Under the pieces are notes generated by a model. The model saw nothing but the letters and a program-made list of their open reading frames with translations, ran no database searches and had not been told where the DNA came from. The position numbers and the translations under genes are program-made. 64,000 nt of DNA from Falsirhodobacter xinxiangensis (GTDB taxonomy: Bacteria; Pseudomonadota; Alphaproteobacteria; Rhodobacterales; Rhodobacteraceae), in contig NZ_SMYN01000001.1 of assembly GCF_004959935.1 (NCBI RefSeq), forward strand, positions 284,280 to 348,279, in the 5' to 3' direction. Below are positions 27,023-35,722 of this stretch, one piece after another (position 1 is the first letter of the stretch; each line of letters starts with the position of its first letter).

Positions 27023-27134
27023 GATGTAACTTCTGGATGAATGGAAAGACCACGGAGAGGACTTATTAATTCTCTGTCAAGGCTTCGGCGTAATTCCTAT
27101 CCTAGTTCAGAACAGGTGAAACTTTCGTGCCACG

Positions 27135-27569
27135 GTGCGGCACACCGCCGCGCCCACCGAGGGTGTCGCTATCGAGACCTTCGAGTTCAACGGGCTGGGC
27201 CTCCGGGCGGTTCGCCTTGAAGGGGAACCTTGGTTTGTCGCTAAGGATGTCTGCGACATGCTGGGATATACCTCAGCCGGGGCTACCGCTATGGCTGTCA
27301 AGTCCCTCCTGCCGGACGAGCGCGCCACACTGTTCAAATCAAACCTCAGAACCTCTGATGTTAGCGGTTTCCCCAATCGAGGTATGAGTATCGTATCGGA
27401 AAGTGGTGTGTATCGCCTCGTGATGCGCGCCCAGACCCACCGAGAAGAAGCTATCGCGTTCCAAGATTGGGTGACCCGCGTTGTCCTCCCGACCATCCGC
27501 AAGACGGGCGGCTACATCATGGGCGAGGAGAAGCTGGGCGCTTCATGCTTTCGGCACGTTGCCGATTAA
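27135..27569 (+). CDS. BRO-N domain antirepressor-like protein, C-terminally truncated
   Basis: 144 residues from a GTG start. The BRO-N DNA-binding domain is clear: LRAVRLEGEPWFVAKDVCDMLGY, SIVSESGVYRLVMRA and FQDWVTRVVLPTIRKTGG. Related phage antirepressors continue after GGYIMGEEKL with a second domain, but here only ten residues follow (ending FRHVAD). The reading frame stops within a 19-bp sequence repeated 100 bp downstream, so a deletion or rearrangement probably removed the C-terminal domain. Confidence 0.8.
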   Translation: MRHTAAPTEGVAIETFEFNGLGLRAVRLEGEPWFVAKDVCDMLGYTSAGATAMAVKSLLPDERATLFKSNLRTSDVSGFPNRGMSIVSESGVYRLVMRAQTHREEAIAFQDWVTRVVLPTIRKTGGYIMGEEKLGASCFRHVAD

Positions 27570-27681
27570 CCCCACCCCTAGATGACAGCACATTACATCA
27601 CTCTCGGCACCATTAAGGCCGCACCGCAACGGCATCCCCGAAGCGCCCTATGGCAGCTTGCCCGATTAACCCCGCCCCTAG
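27563..27681 (+). repeat. Two 19-bp repeats exactly 100 bp apart
   Basis: CGATTAACCCCACCCCTAG at 27563-27581 and CGATTAACCCCGCCCCTAG at 27663-27681, one mismatch, with weaker similarity extending a few bases upstream. Each contains a GAT-TAA that ends an open frame, which suggests duplication of a gene end or a repeated phage intergenic signal. Confidence 0.65.
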
Positions 27682-27723
27682 CCGTAAGCAATTCGCCGCG
27701 ACCCATCTCAGGGACCATTCAAC

Positions 27724-27993
27724 ATGCCCACTCGCCAGACACCGCAACCCGCCCCATTCACCTATGCCGACGCCCGCGCCGATGCCGCTTGGGCAATGGT
27801 TCGAGACCGCCAGAACACCGGCCTTACACTCGACCTTATCGCCCTTTCCGTGCCCGTGTCGCTCCGCACTCTCGGCACCATGAACCGCCGCTTCGCTGCC
27901 ATGCAGGAAGCCGGAACGGAGATCACGGGGCGGTGGAGGTTCGACCGCACAGATGCCCGCTCAGTCCCCGCAGGAACCCTCCTCGAAGACTAA
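27724..27993 (+). CDS. Small phage-type protein, 89 residues
   Basis: Starts MPTRQTPQPAPFTYADARAD. The segment LDLIALSVPVSLRTLGTMNRRFAAM resembles a helix-turn-helix, so a DNA-binding role is possible. AGGGA lies upstream of the ATG. No family recognised; it follows the BRO-N fragment in the early part of the element. Confidence 0.5.
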   Translation: MPTRQTPQPAPFTYADARADAAWAMVRDRQNTGLTLDLIALSVPVSLRTLGTMNRRFAAMQEAGTEITGRWRFDRTDARSVPAGTLLED

Positions 27994-28206
27994 AGGCCAC
28001 CCTTTCAAGAAACCCCACGGCCCCCGGCTGTGAACCCTCAAGAGACCTCATGGAAAACCTAAAGATCGCCCTTAAAGAATACATGGACCCGCCGCTGGCC
28101 GTTATCACCATCGCCACCCACGCGACCCGCGCCCCCCAGTCAACGCGGCGGCCCTGTCGGTGCAGCTACCTTCACCCATCACCTCTCACCGGACGGTGGC
28201 CTGAAA

Positions 28207-28623
28207 ATGACGCGCGCGGCCATCAGTGGGTTCCTTCGCGGACATGCCGAACGGGAGGCCCTGCTAACCTCTTTGCGCGCACTCCAAGCATATCTGCGCG
28301 CAACTCCCGAATGTCATCGCGTTGGGGTGATCGTGTGCGTCAACTCGCTGGCCTTCATGGATAGCTTGGAAGCGACCCGCGCGCATCTCGACGCGGAGAA
28401 GGCGGGTGAGGCCCCGGTCCAACTCCGCAATAGGGCGCTGTGGAAGTCCCTGTTCGCCCTGATGCAGGAAGCATCCGCCAACTTTGTCAATGTCCCTAGC
28501 CGGGGCGAAGCGTCCACCCCCACGATGAGGAAAGCCTACGCGCTTGCCGTCACCGAGGCAGAACGGCGCGGCGCTATCGCACAATCTCTCAGCCCCCTCC
28601 ACTCGCAGCCCGACGCTGCCTGA
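28207..28623 (+). CDS. Unknown helical phage-type protein, 138 residues
   Basis: Starts MTRAAISGFLRGHAEREAL. It is almost wholly helical, with LTSLRALQAYL and RALWKSLFALMQEASANF, and an alanine-rich C-terminal helix. No signal or membrane span and no recognised family. A DksA-like or scaffold role cannot be claimed. It ends 22 bp before the next gene. Confidence 0.55.
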   Translation: MTRAAISGFLRGHAEREALLTSLRALQAYLRATPECHRVGVIVCVNSLAFMDSLEATRAHLDAEKAGEAPVQLRNRALWKSLFALMQEASANFVNVPSRGEASTPTMRKAYALAVTEAERRGAIAQSLSPLHSQPDAA

Positions 28624-28645
28624 AACCAATTCAAGGAAACCGAAC

Positions 28646-29608
28646 ATGGAATACACAACCGGCCAAGGCATCACCGATAACGGCGGTGGCGAAGTAACCA
28701 TTCGCAATGGCGTAGGCGAGAGCCGCCGTGATAGTTCGTCTGTCGTGACCTCCGCAGATGCTTTCGCCCGTGACGGACTCATGGGCACCGCGAAGTCCCC
28801 TTCTGGCGGCCACGTTATCGGGCGGGAAGTCCACACCAGTGACACCATCCAAGTCGCAGGGCAGCGTTGCACCATCGCCCTCGCCCTCTCGATGGGTCTC
28901 ATCCGGCGTGACGCGGCCACGGGAGACTACATCGACGCGTCTGCCCCGTCCGGTCTCGGCATCCCCTACGCGCACCCAAAGGTTGACCCCCAGATGCAGC
29001 AAGCGGGGGCCGGTGTCGGCCTCGCTTCTGGGGGCACCGCTGAGGAGGCGCTGGGAGGGGCCTTCCAAGCCGATGCCGACACGGAAGGGGCACTGGCCGA
29101 AGTCCTCAAGAGGACGACTCAGGGGGGCGCTGTGGTGGCCCTAGAGTCCATCATCCGGGAGGGCGAGTTGAACATGCTTGCGCTGGACCAACTGGCCTCG
29201 CAATCGGGCCTTGAGCCTGCCGAGATGGCTGCCCTCGTGAACAACGCTCGGGATGGGATGGAGGATGCCGTCTATCAGCATCTCGAACAATCCTTCCCGG
29301 TTCACGACCGCGACATGTTCACCCAATACATCCACAGCAGCCCCGACACGAAAGCGCAGTTTCAGGCCAGTGTCCGCGACCTCATGCACACGAGTTCCGT
29401 GGCAGGGTTTGCCAAGCTGGCCCAAGGGTTCACCGAGAGGCTGGACGTTATCGACCCCGACGCGGTGGCCGACGCGCTGGACCTCGAAGGTATCACCTAT
29501 AAGCGCACCCGTGAGGGCATCCTCTTGGACCTGTCGAAGCAGGGCTTGGGACAGATGATGTATCGGCAGGCAGTGCAGGCCGGTCTCATCAAGCCCCAGC
29601 GCGCCTAG
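28646..29608 (+). CDS. Probable phage structural or scaffold-type protein, 320 residues
   Basis: The ATG at 28646 has AAGGAAA upstream. The N-terminal 110 residues are glycine/serine/threonine rich (TGQGITDNGGGEVTIRNG); the C-terminal 180 are acidic and helical (EVLKRTTQGGAVVALESI, ARDGMEDAVYQHLEQSF). A strong terminator follows, as often seen after highly expressed virion genes in T7-like phages. I do not recognise the family, so 'structural' is inference from neighbours and layout. Confidence 0.55.
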   Translation: MEYTTGQGITDNGGGEVTIRNGVGESRRDSSSVVTSADAFARDGLMGTAKSPSGGHVIGREVHTSDTIQVAGQRCTIALALSMGLIRRDAATGDYIDASAPSGLGIPYAHPKVDPQMQQAGAGVGLASGGTAEEALGGAFQADADTEGALAEVLKRTTQGGAVVALESIIREGELNMLALDQLASQSGLEPAEMAALVNNARDGMEDAVYQHLEQSFPVHDRDMFTQYIHSSPDTKAQFQASVRDLMHTSSVAGFAKLAQGFTERLDVIDPDAVADALDLEGITYKRTREGILLDLSKQGLGQMMYRQAVQAGLIKPQRA

Positions 29609-29634
29609 GCACCACTCGGCCACGCACCGTTCGC

Positions 29635-29664
29635 GGCCCTCGGGGGAAACCTCGGGGGCCTTTT
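29635..29664 (+). terminator. Intrinsic terminator after the 28646 gene
   Basis: Stem of about 11 bp (GGCCCTCGGGG with CCTCGGGGGCC, two wobble pairs), GAAA-type loop, then TTTT. Located 26 bp after the stop codon. Confidence 0.75.
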
Positions 29665-29688
29665 GCATTTCACCGGAGAGTCGCGGCG

Positions 29689-30204
29689 ATGCCGGAATAT
29701 TCAGACGTAAAAAATGGGGGTGCTGTCGCCTGTCCGGGATGCGCCGCGACGTTTACCCCAGCGCGTAGCAACCAACGATACTGCACCCCGAAGTGCCAGA
29801 AAGCCACCACTCGGAACACCGCAAGGGGGCTGCGAAATGTGACCAACAGCAGCGCCGAACGCACACGCGCGCGGTCTCATAACGCCCGCGCTAGGGAACT
29901 CGCTGAGGCGCTTTATAGCCTGCCGCCCTTTGAACGGCTCGGCTTCATGCGCGACTTGATCGAGGCGGCACGGACCCATGACGCCCACCTCCGGGGCATC
30001 CTGACAGACCCTCGCCTCTTATCGGCACCACCAGAGAAGGCGCATCTTTTCTTTCGCAGATGCCCCGCCTCATACCGGACTATCTCACAAGCCGCCGACG
30101 CCTACTGCCGACGCTTCTGGGGATACGGTGCCCCGGACGTGGTTCATTCTCGCTGTCCTGAGCCGCCTACCGGAGAAGTCATTCAGGCATCGGCGGCGGC
30201 ATAA
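29689..30204 (+). CDS. Zinc-ribbon phage-type protein, 171 residues
   Basis: The N-terminal zinc site is ACPGCAATFTPARS followed by RYCTPKCQKA (C-x2-C ... C-x3-C). The remainder is basic and helical (ARARELAEALYSLPPFERLGFMRDLIEA) with a C-terminal AYCRRFWGYGAPDVV. Short zinc-ribbon proteins like this occur in many alphaproteobacterial prophages without assigned function. A nucleic-acid-binding role is likely (inference). Confidence 0.7.
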   Translation: MPEYSDVKNGGAVACPGCAATFTPARSNQRYCTPKCQKATTRNTARGLRNVTNSSAERTRARSHNARARELAEALYSLPPFERLGFMRDLIEAARTHDAHLRGILTDPRLLSAPPEKAHLFFRRCPASYRTISQAADAYCRRFWGYGAPDVVHSRCPEPPTGEVIQASAAA

Positions 30205-30392
30205 TCCGCCCTCCACATCTATAAGAGGGGACCAAAAGTTGGCCTTTAGGGGGCAACTCAAGGTGCATCTCCATCTTGGCCATGCCGAGGAGACCCAGCC
30301 TCTTAGAGGCACCTTCAGTTGCATCTATAGGGCATGACGCCTTCAGGGTCTCAGCGCACAAGCGCCACCCCCACATCACCCCAAGGAAAAAC

Positions 30393-30914
30393 ATGAACAC
30401 CGAAACACCAGCCGCTCAGGCGGCCCGAACGCGCATCGTCATTTATACCGATGGGTCTGCCTCAGGTAACCCCGGCCCCGGTGGCTGGGCTGCCATCCTT
30501 CTCCGCCTCGACGCAGAGAATAACGTCATCAAGAAGGTGCCACTCTCAGGCCCCGGCAAGTCTATCACAACGAATATCAAGATGGAGATGACCGCCCCCG
30601 CTGAAGCCCTCAAAGCGCTGGGGTCTCCCACCGACGAACACATCACCATCTACTCGGACCTTCAGATGATCTCGAAGGGAATGAACGAATGGCTGCTTAG
30701 ATGGAAAGCACGAGGCTGGCTCAATGCCTCTAAGAAGCCTGTCGAAAACGCCGATCTCTGGCAGAACATCGAAGCCGCTGCCGCAGGGCGCAACATCTCA
30801 TGGGAATGGGTGCGCGCTCATGCAGGCCATGAGTTTAACGAAGAAGCAGACACCTTGGCGAAAGAGGCAGCACAACTGGCGGCCCGCCGGGGCGTCACCT
30901 TCGCGGATACCTGA
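30393..30914 (+). CDS. Ribonuclease HI, first tandem copy
   Basis: 173 residues. The RNase HI core is complete: aspartate in IVIYTDGSASGNPGPGGW, glutamate in NIKMEMTAPAEAL, aspartate in ITIYSDLQMISKG, and histidine/aspartate in VRAHAGHEFNEEADTLAK. It degrades RNA in RNA-DNA hybrids, for a phage probably primer removal. The ATG at 30393 follows AAGGAAA. The next gene is a diverged duplicate, about three-quarters identical by hand alignment. Confidence 0.92.
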   Translation: MNTETPAAQAARTRIVIYTDGSASGNPGPGGWAAILLRLDAENNVIKKVPLSGPGKSITTNIKMEMTAPAEALKALGSPTDEHITIYSDLQMISKGMNEWLLRWKARGWLNASKKPVENADLWQNIEAAAAGRNISWEWVRAHAGHEFNEEADTLAKEAAQLAARRGVTFADT

Positions 30915-30988
30915 CCCCGCCCCAGCGCCACACCTTTCAGAGAAACCCTCATAGGCTGCCCTTGCGCGGCCTGAATGGATGCACCCAC

Positions 30989-31618
30989 ATGCAAGACACC
31001 AGCACCACCCAGAAACCCACGGCCCTCCTCTCGTTCATCAGGGGGGCCGAGACTTCGCGCGGCTACGACGACAACTCACCGGACACTGCAATCACTGCAA
31101 TCAACGTGTCAGAACACACCGAAGCGAGCGCCACGCGCATCGCCATTTACACCGATGGGTCTGCCTTAGGTAACCCCGGTCCCGGTGGTTGGGCTGCCCT
31201 CCTTCTCCGCCTCGACGCAGACGATAAAGTCATCAAAAAGGTCGCGATCTCTGGCTCCGGCAAATTCATCACGACCAACATCAAGATGGAAATGACCGCT
31301 GTAGCCGAAGCCCTCAAAGCGCTGGGACCGCCGACCGCTGAGCGCGTCGCCGTCTATGCAGACCTTGAGATGATCTCCAAGGGCGTGAACGAATGGCTGC
31401 CTGGATGGAAAGCCCGAGGCTGGCGTAACTCCGCGAAGAAGCCCGTCGAGAACACTGATTTGTGGAAGGACATCGAGGCCGCCGCCGCAGGATGGAATGT
31501 CTCGTGGCGCTGGGTGCGCTCTCATGTCGGGCATCAATTCAACGAGGAAGCGGATGCCTTGGCGAAGCAAGCGGCGGCGCTCGCTGCCAGTAGTGGCGTC
31601 ACCTTCGCGGATACCTGA
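30989..31618 (+). CDS. Ribonuclease HI, second tandem copy with N-terminal extension
   Basis: 209 residues; the last ~160 align with the copy just upstream and keep all catalytic residues (IYTDGSALGNPGPGGW, NIKMEMTAVAEAL, VYADLEMISKG, VRSHVGHQFNEEADALAK). The extra ~45 N-terminal residues (TTQKPTALLSFIRGAETS) are polar and of unknown role. The identical ends (GVTFADT) and flanking bases show a tandem duplication. A TTG at 30962 is an alternative start. Confidence 0.9.
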   Translation: MQDTSTTQKPTALLSFIRGAETSRGYDDNSPDTAITAINVSEHTEASATRIAIYTDGSALGNPGPGGWAALLLRLDADDKVIKKVAISGSGKFITTNIKMEMTAVAEALKALGPPTAERVAVYADLEMISKGVNEWLPGWKARGWRNSAKKPVENTDLWKDIEAAAAGWNVSWRWVRSHVGHQFNEEADALAKQAAALAASSGVTFADT

Positions 31619-31700
31619 CGCCGCTTCCCCGACTCCCCTGTGCCGCTCCCTGTCCCAACATCAGCGCGTTCGACGACACACATCTTGAAGGAATCAAAGA

Positions 31701-33812
31701 ATGGCTAGAATGCCCGTAAACACCGACCTTGGCGCTATGCCCCAAGTTCAGGCAATCGCCCGCCCTCTCGGCATCGCGGCCCCCGTGGCCCAAGTCGCAG
31801 AGTCCCCTCTGCTGTCCCTTGCGAACTCCCTTTCGGCCATCCGACCGGAAATCCAAGGGTTCATCCAAGGGGCGCAGGACGACTACCGCGCCGCCGAGGA
31901 AACGCGCGCCTACGATACCATCCAAGGCATGACCTACGACCAAGCCCGTGGGGCTGTCTCGAAGGGCACCATGCGCAAGACCGAAAGCCCTTGGTATCGG
32001 GCAGCCTTCCAGAAGCAATTCGGGATGGCCCACGCGGCGAACCGTAAGCGGGAGATCATCACCGCCTACAACAACGAGTTCGACAAGGAAGGCGGCAACC
32101 TCGACGAGTTCTTGGCGGGCTATGCCCAGCAGGACTACGAGGCATACGGCGAGAGCGAGTTCATCGCTTCCGGCGTCCGCGAAGGCATGGCCGGGGTGTT
32201 CAACGACATCCGCAACCAACACGCGGAATACCGGGACACCCAGCTTCAGGCCCGCTCGGTTGACCAGTTCTACACCCTCGCAGGCGCGGCGGTGGACAAT
32301 GCGGTCACCTCCGGGGCCGACATCGGGGCAACCCTGACGCGGCTTTACACGGACCACGAGAGCGCCTTGGGGATGACCCCCGGCCAACTCGACGCGGAAG
32401 CCCTGAAGCTGGCCGACAGGTATGCCGATGAGGGGAACCTCGCGGCTGTTGAGGCTATCCTCGCGGCTGACCCTGTGGGCCGTGGGTCTTTCGCCTCTCG
32501 CTCCGGTTATGTCGCCGATGTTGCCCGTATGAGGGAAACCGTAAAGGCGAACCAAGGGAAGGCCGACCGGGCGGGCAACGTCATGTCCGTGGTCGAACTC
32601 CGAAACAGGGCCGCTAACGGCACACTCGATGAACGAGACGTTCAACAGATGGACACCTTCGTTGGCGCGCATTCCATGACGGCAGCGGAGAAGGAGAGCC
32701 TGCTGTATCAAAACGCCAATGTCCAAGAGGCGCGGGTCGGACGGGCCTTCGAAGCTAACCTGCGATCAAACGCGATGGACACCGCTACCGCTTTGGTAAC
32801 TAGCGGCGCGGCGCACACTGTTGCCTCTCAGACCGTCATCAACCCCCACACAGGCGGGGCGGTTACTCTCGACGCGGAGGAGATGGTGCAGGCAGTTGTC
32901 GATGAACAACTAACCGCGATGGCGGCGCAATCAGCAACTCCGCAGGTAATGGCTTCGCAGCTAGCTTCATGGGGTGTGGGCGCGACCTATGAGCCTTGGG
33001 AAAAAGTCATGTCGGATGGCTATCTGTCTCTTGGCCCTGCGCGTATTCGAGCGGGCGAGAATGGCAATATTACGATCCCAGCACCCGCCCAGACAGCCTT
33101 TCAGCTTTGGAAGGCCATGGCGCACGAACCCCGCCTCAGAGACCGTCACGTCAAAGATGCAACGGCCGCCGCGATCTACAGAGATGCGGAGGTGTTGGAA
33201 AAGACAGGCGGGCACACGACCGAGGAAGCCCTAAGCGCGGCGGCGGGCATCGACCGGAAAAACTCACGCAGCAACCTCGCGACGCAGCTTGACAGAAACA
33301 AGTTTCACGAGGCCGTGAGGCGGGCCTCTGGTAGTCTCGACTGGCTAGGGGGGCGGCAGGAATATAACAACGCCGGTTTCGTCTCATATGCAATCGAAGA
33401 ACACGCGCGAATCTTAATGGACTTGGGGCTTCCAATGGAAAACACGATACGTGAGGCAGCCGAGGCGTTTTCTGACTCGCATTCAGAAGTTATGGGTGTC
33501 GTCTACAACAATCGAGACGTCTTTGTGCCTACCGACTTCGACAAAATAGCGTCTGCAACAGTTCAAGCCTTTGCTGAGTCGAACGACCTAGATGCGGACG
33601 ATCTGACACTTATTCCTGCACCGGGAACCCAGAACTACTGGACGATAGTCGACGAGCTCCTGCAACCTGTAGCGAACTCTCTGCCCATCCATATATCTCG
33701 ACTTCAGATTGACCCGAACGCATTTTCCATGGGGGATGCAAATGAGGAGATAGAGGCATGGCAGACTATCCCGGATAGTCGGAATGACGACGAGCGCCCT
33801 GTCGCGCAGTGA
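31701..33812 (+). CDS. Large probable internal virion protein (podovirus-like), 703 residues
   Basis: AAGGA precedes the ATG. It is a long soluble helical protein with TESPWYRAAFQKQFGMAHAA, EFDKEGGNLDEFLAGYAQQD and FNDIRNQHAEYRDTQLQA. In style this resembles the internal or ejection proteins of T7-like podoviruses of marine alphaproteobacteria. It has no signal peptide, no membrane span, no lysozyme motif that I can see. Base composition changes at about 32.7-33.0 kb: the first half is GC-rich with strong codon bias, the second more AT-rich, which suggests a mosaic gene. No other virion gene of that class accompanies it. Confidence 0.6.
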   Translation: MARMPVNTDLGAMPQVQAIARPLGIAAPVAQVAESPLLSLANSLSAIRPEIQGFIQGAQDDYRAAEETRAYDTIQGMTYDQARGAVSKGTMRKTESPWYRAAFQKQFGMAHAANRKREIITAYNNEFDKEGGNLDEFLAGYAQQDYEAYGESEFIASGVREGMAGVFNDIRNQHAEYRDTQLQARSVDQFYTLAGAAVDNAVTSGADIGATLTRLYTDHESALGMTPGQLDAEALKLADRYADEGNLAAVEAILAADPVGRGSFASRSGYVADVARMRETVKANQGKADRAGNVMSVVELRNRAANGTLDERDVQQMDTFVGAHSMTAAEKESLLYQNANVQEARVGRAFEANLRSNAMDTATALVTSGAAHTVASQTVINPHTGGAVTLDAEEMVQAVVDEQLTAMAAQSATPQVMASQLASWGVGATYEPWEKVMSDGYLSLGPARIRAGENGNITIPAPAQTAFQLWKAMAHEPRLRDRHVKDATAAAIYRDAEVLEKTGGHTTEEALSAAAGIDRKNSRSNLATQLDRNKFHEAVRRASGSLDWLGGRQEYNNAGFVSYAIEEHARILMDLGLPMENTIREAAEAFSDSHSEVMGVVYNNRDVFVPTDFDKIASATVQAFAESNDLDADDLTLIPAPGTQNYWTIVDELLQPVANSLPIHISRLQIDPNAFSMGDANEEIEAWQTIPDSRNDDERPVAQ

Positions 33813-34040
33813 AGATCGACGCTCAGTTCCCCCTATGGCTGACGCCAGAGACCATGCGGCAGCCCTGCGCTCGGACTGCGACTAAATTCACCTAGACCTA
33901 CGGAATTTCTTCAGCCTGTTTCCGCTGCAAAAAACCTTCGTCATCCACAACATCCTCGCGTCTGTTGGCGAAGGACTCCCCAAATACTCCAACCTCTAAA
34001 TGAAAAGTGTGCGGCCCTGCGAAATGCGGGGTCGCAAACT
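33813..34040. other. Gene-free gap between convergent genes, with decayed coding traces
   Basis: 228 bp of lower GC. A 28-codon frame directly after the upstream stop (33810-33893, GTG start) and a 37-codon frame without start (33886-33999, ending GEGLPKYSNL) read like protein remnants but neither is a convincing gene. No terminator with a T-run is visible. Confidence 0.4.
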
Positions 34041-35687
34041 CTACATTCCTTTCCTACCGGGGTCCGCAATCCAATCAATTACGATGTTCATGAATTTCCA
34101 AACATCTGTTCCATCTGGGACCAATGGCTCTCGGTTTGTGGAATGCTCAAGCCTATTTAAAGCGGAGACAGCCCAATCAGTCTTTTTTCCTTCGATTCCC
34201 TTTTTAGGCAGCCAACTTTCGAGTTCCCCGCCGCGAACTGGAAAAACACCCCACCGATTGAGTCCATCAAAGAATTCATTTGCCGCATCCTTATCGCCAT
34301 CAGGAAGGAATTCCACACCACCGTTTGCCTTCATATCCTTGCCGATCACATCGAAAGCCTTACAGAGGGCCGACCTCTGCTGACCCAGCCCCAGATGAAG
34401 AGCGTGCGGCACATTCGCGCTTTGCAGCCAACCTGCAAAAACTCCGCCACCATCCTTTAGTATGTCAATATCAGTTATAGCAGCCGCAGGAACGCCAAAC
34501 TTTCGAAGCGGGCCAATTATATCCCGTATCGTTTGTTTATTTTGAGCATTGATAAAGAGTATAGAAGGTGCATCCTGTCTACCATCGGCTATCAAACGAT
34601 AAATTTCCTGATAGAAGGCGCGGTCGTTGTCTGACTCAGAAACTACGACACCGTCGTAAAACAGCGCGCTCAGCACATTCGAACTTCGAATTAAAGGACG
34701 CTGAAAAAATGCTCTCAGGTCATTTGACTCTATTAGGATTCCTCGGGATTTTTTATTTCGATACTCCATCCTAACGACGCGCACATTTTGTCCTGACTCG
34801 ATACACCCCATCAAAAAGTCAGAACTGTGGGTAGAAACCATTAAATTGGCATCTCCTGTTTTAGTGTAGTCGCCTAGAACACGCCCTAACCTTCGTGCTA
34901 ACGGAGGATGTAAGAATGCCTCAGGTTCATCAATTAGAATAGTGTGGTAGTGCGCTGACATGATTGAGCAGATAATACCTATGAATGCTTGCACGCCGTC
35001 GCTAGCGTGCTCGACCAGAAGCGCACTTTTGATCTGATCACGGAATTCCTTTCGTAGCGACTGCTCGTCCGCAGGTAACTCCTCCACGGTTATTCGAAGC
35101 CGAAATTGACCTAGTGATGTAGCGTCAACAATAAGATTAACGCCTAGGCAGTCTCTAACAACTTTTTGAACCTCCCTCCTAGCTCCGTCATTTGAGAAGA
35201 GGAACGAAAGCATATTAGTTGGCGGCTTATCAATGTCTCCTGCGTCCCGCGCCACTATAAGAGAAAATCTTGAGCGCCCATCGAGCAGCGAAACGCCCAA
35301 ACTCAAAACTTCTTTGTTGAAATATTCAGCAGAACCATCGCCGTCTGCTACGTTATACAAAGAGTCTCTGTGGACGTTCCGAGTTTGAAGCAATCCGGAT
35401 GAGTCAAAGTTACCCAATCGGATGTGATCATCAGGCAAAAATTCATCTTGGGGAACTTCGATAGTATACTGCGCCAGAGCCCTTTCTATCTCCGTGCGGG
35501 TCACATCGGCATGAACCAACGCAGCGACGAGCGTGTTTGTCTGTTCATAAAAATATTGGCTCTTCATCTCACGGAGTGCGAGACTTTTGCCAGAGTTGTT
35601 TGGCCCGACAAAAATAGTTATTCCCGAGGCATCAACTTGCACATCTTCGGTCTCAGTAAAACGCAAAAGGTAAGAGGTAACTGCCAA
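34041..35687 (-). CDS. OLD-type AAA ATPase/TOPRIM nuclease, probable anti-phage gene
   Basis: 548 residues from a TTG start with an excellent site (GGAGG, 6 bp away). The ATPase part has Walker A GPNNSGKS (28-35), Walker B ILIDEPEAFLHP (about 250-260) and the switch histidine in MVSTHSSDF. The C-terminal TOPRIM part has VVVSESDNDRAFY (glutamate near 352) and TDIDIL (DxD near 406-408). This is the overcoming-lysogenization-defect architecture, ATP-regulated nucleases used by prophages and defence islands. The gene is markedly AT-rich compared with all neighbours. No GajB-like helicase or reverse transcriptase partner is adjacent, so a single-gene OLD system is the best call. Confidence 0.85.
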   Translation of the reverse strand: MAVTSYLLRFTETEDVQVDASGITIFVGPNNSGKSLALREMKSQYFYEQTNTLVAALVHADVTRTEIERALAQYTIEVPQDEFLPDDHIRLGNFDSSGLLQTRNVHRDSLYNVADGDGSAEYFNKEVLSLGVSLLDGRSRFSLIVARDAGDIDKPPTNMLSFLFSNDGARREVQKVVRDCLGVNLIVDATSLGQFRLRITVEELPADEQSLRKEFRDQIKSALLVEHASDGVQAFIGIICSIMSAHYHTILIDEPEAFLHPPLARRLGRVLGDYTKTGDANLMVSTHSSDFLMGCIESGQNVRVVRMEYRNKKSRGILIESNDLRAFFQRPLIRSSNVLSALFYDGVVVSESDNDRAFYQEIYRLIADGRQDAPSILFINAQNKQTIRDIIGPLRKFGVPAAAITDIDILKDGGGVFAGWLQSANVPHALHLGLGQQRSALCKAFDVIGKDMKANGGVEFLPDGDKDAANEFFDGLNRWGVFPVRGGELESWLPKKGIEGKKTDWAVSALNRLEHSTNREPLVPDGTDVWKFMNIVIDWIADPGRKGM

Positions 35688-35722
35688 TCAACACCTCCAA
35701 ATTTGATAGCTATGTATCAACG

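Noticed and set aside
28050-28364. ORF beginning MENLKIALKEYMDPPLAV in the element
   Set aside because: The first ~25 residues could be a small protein, but the rest is Arg/Pro-rich and overlaps a better ORF in another frame.
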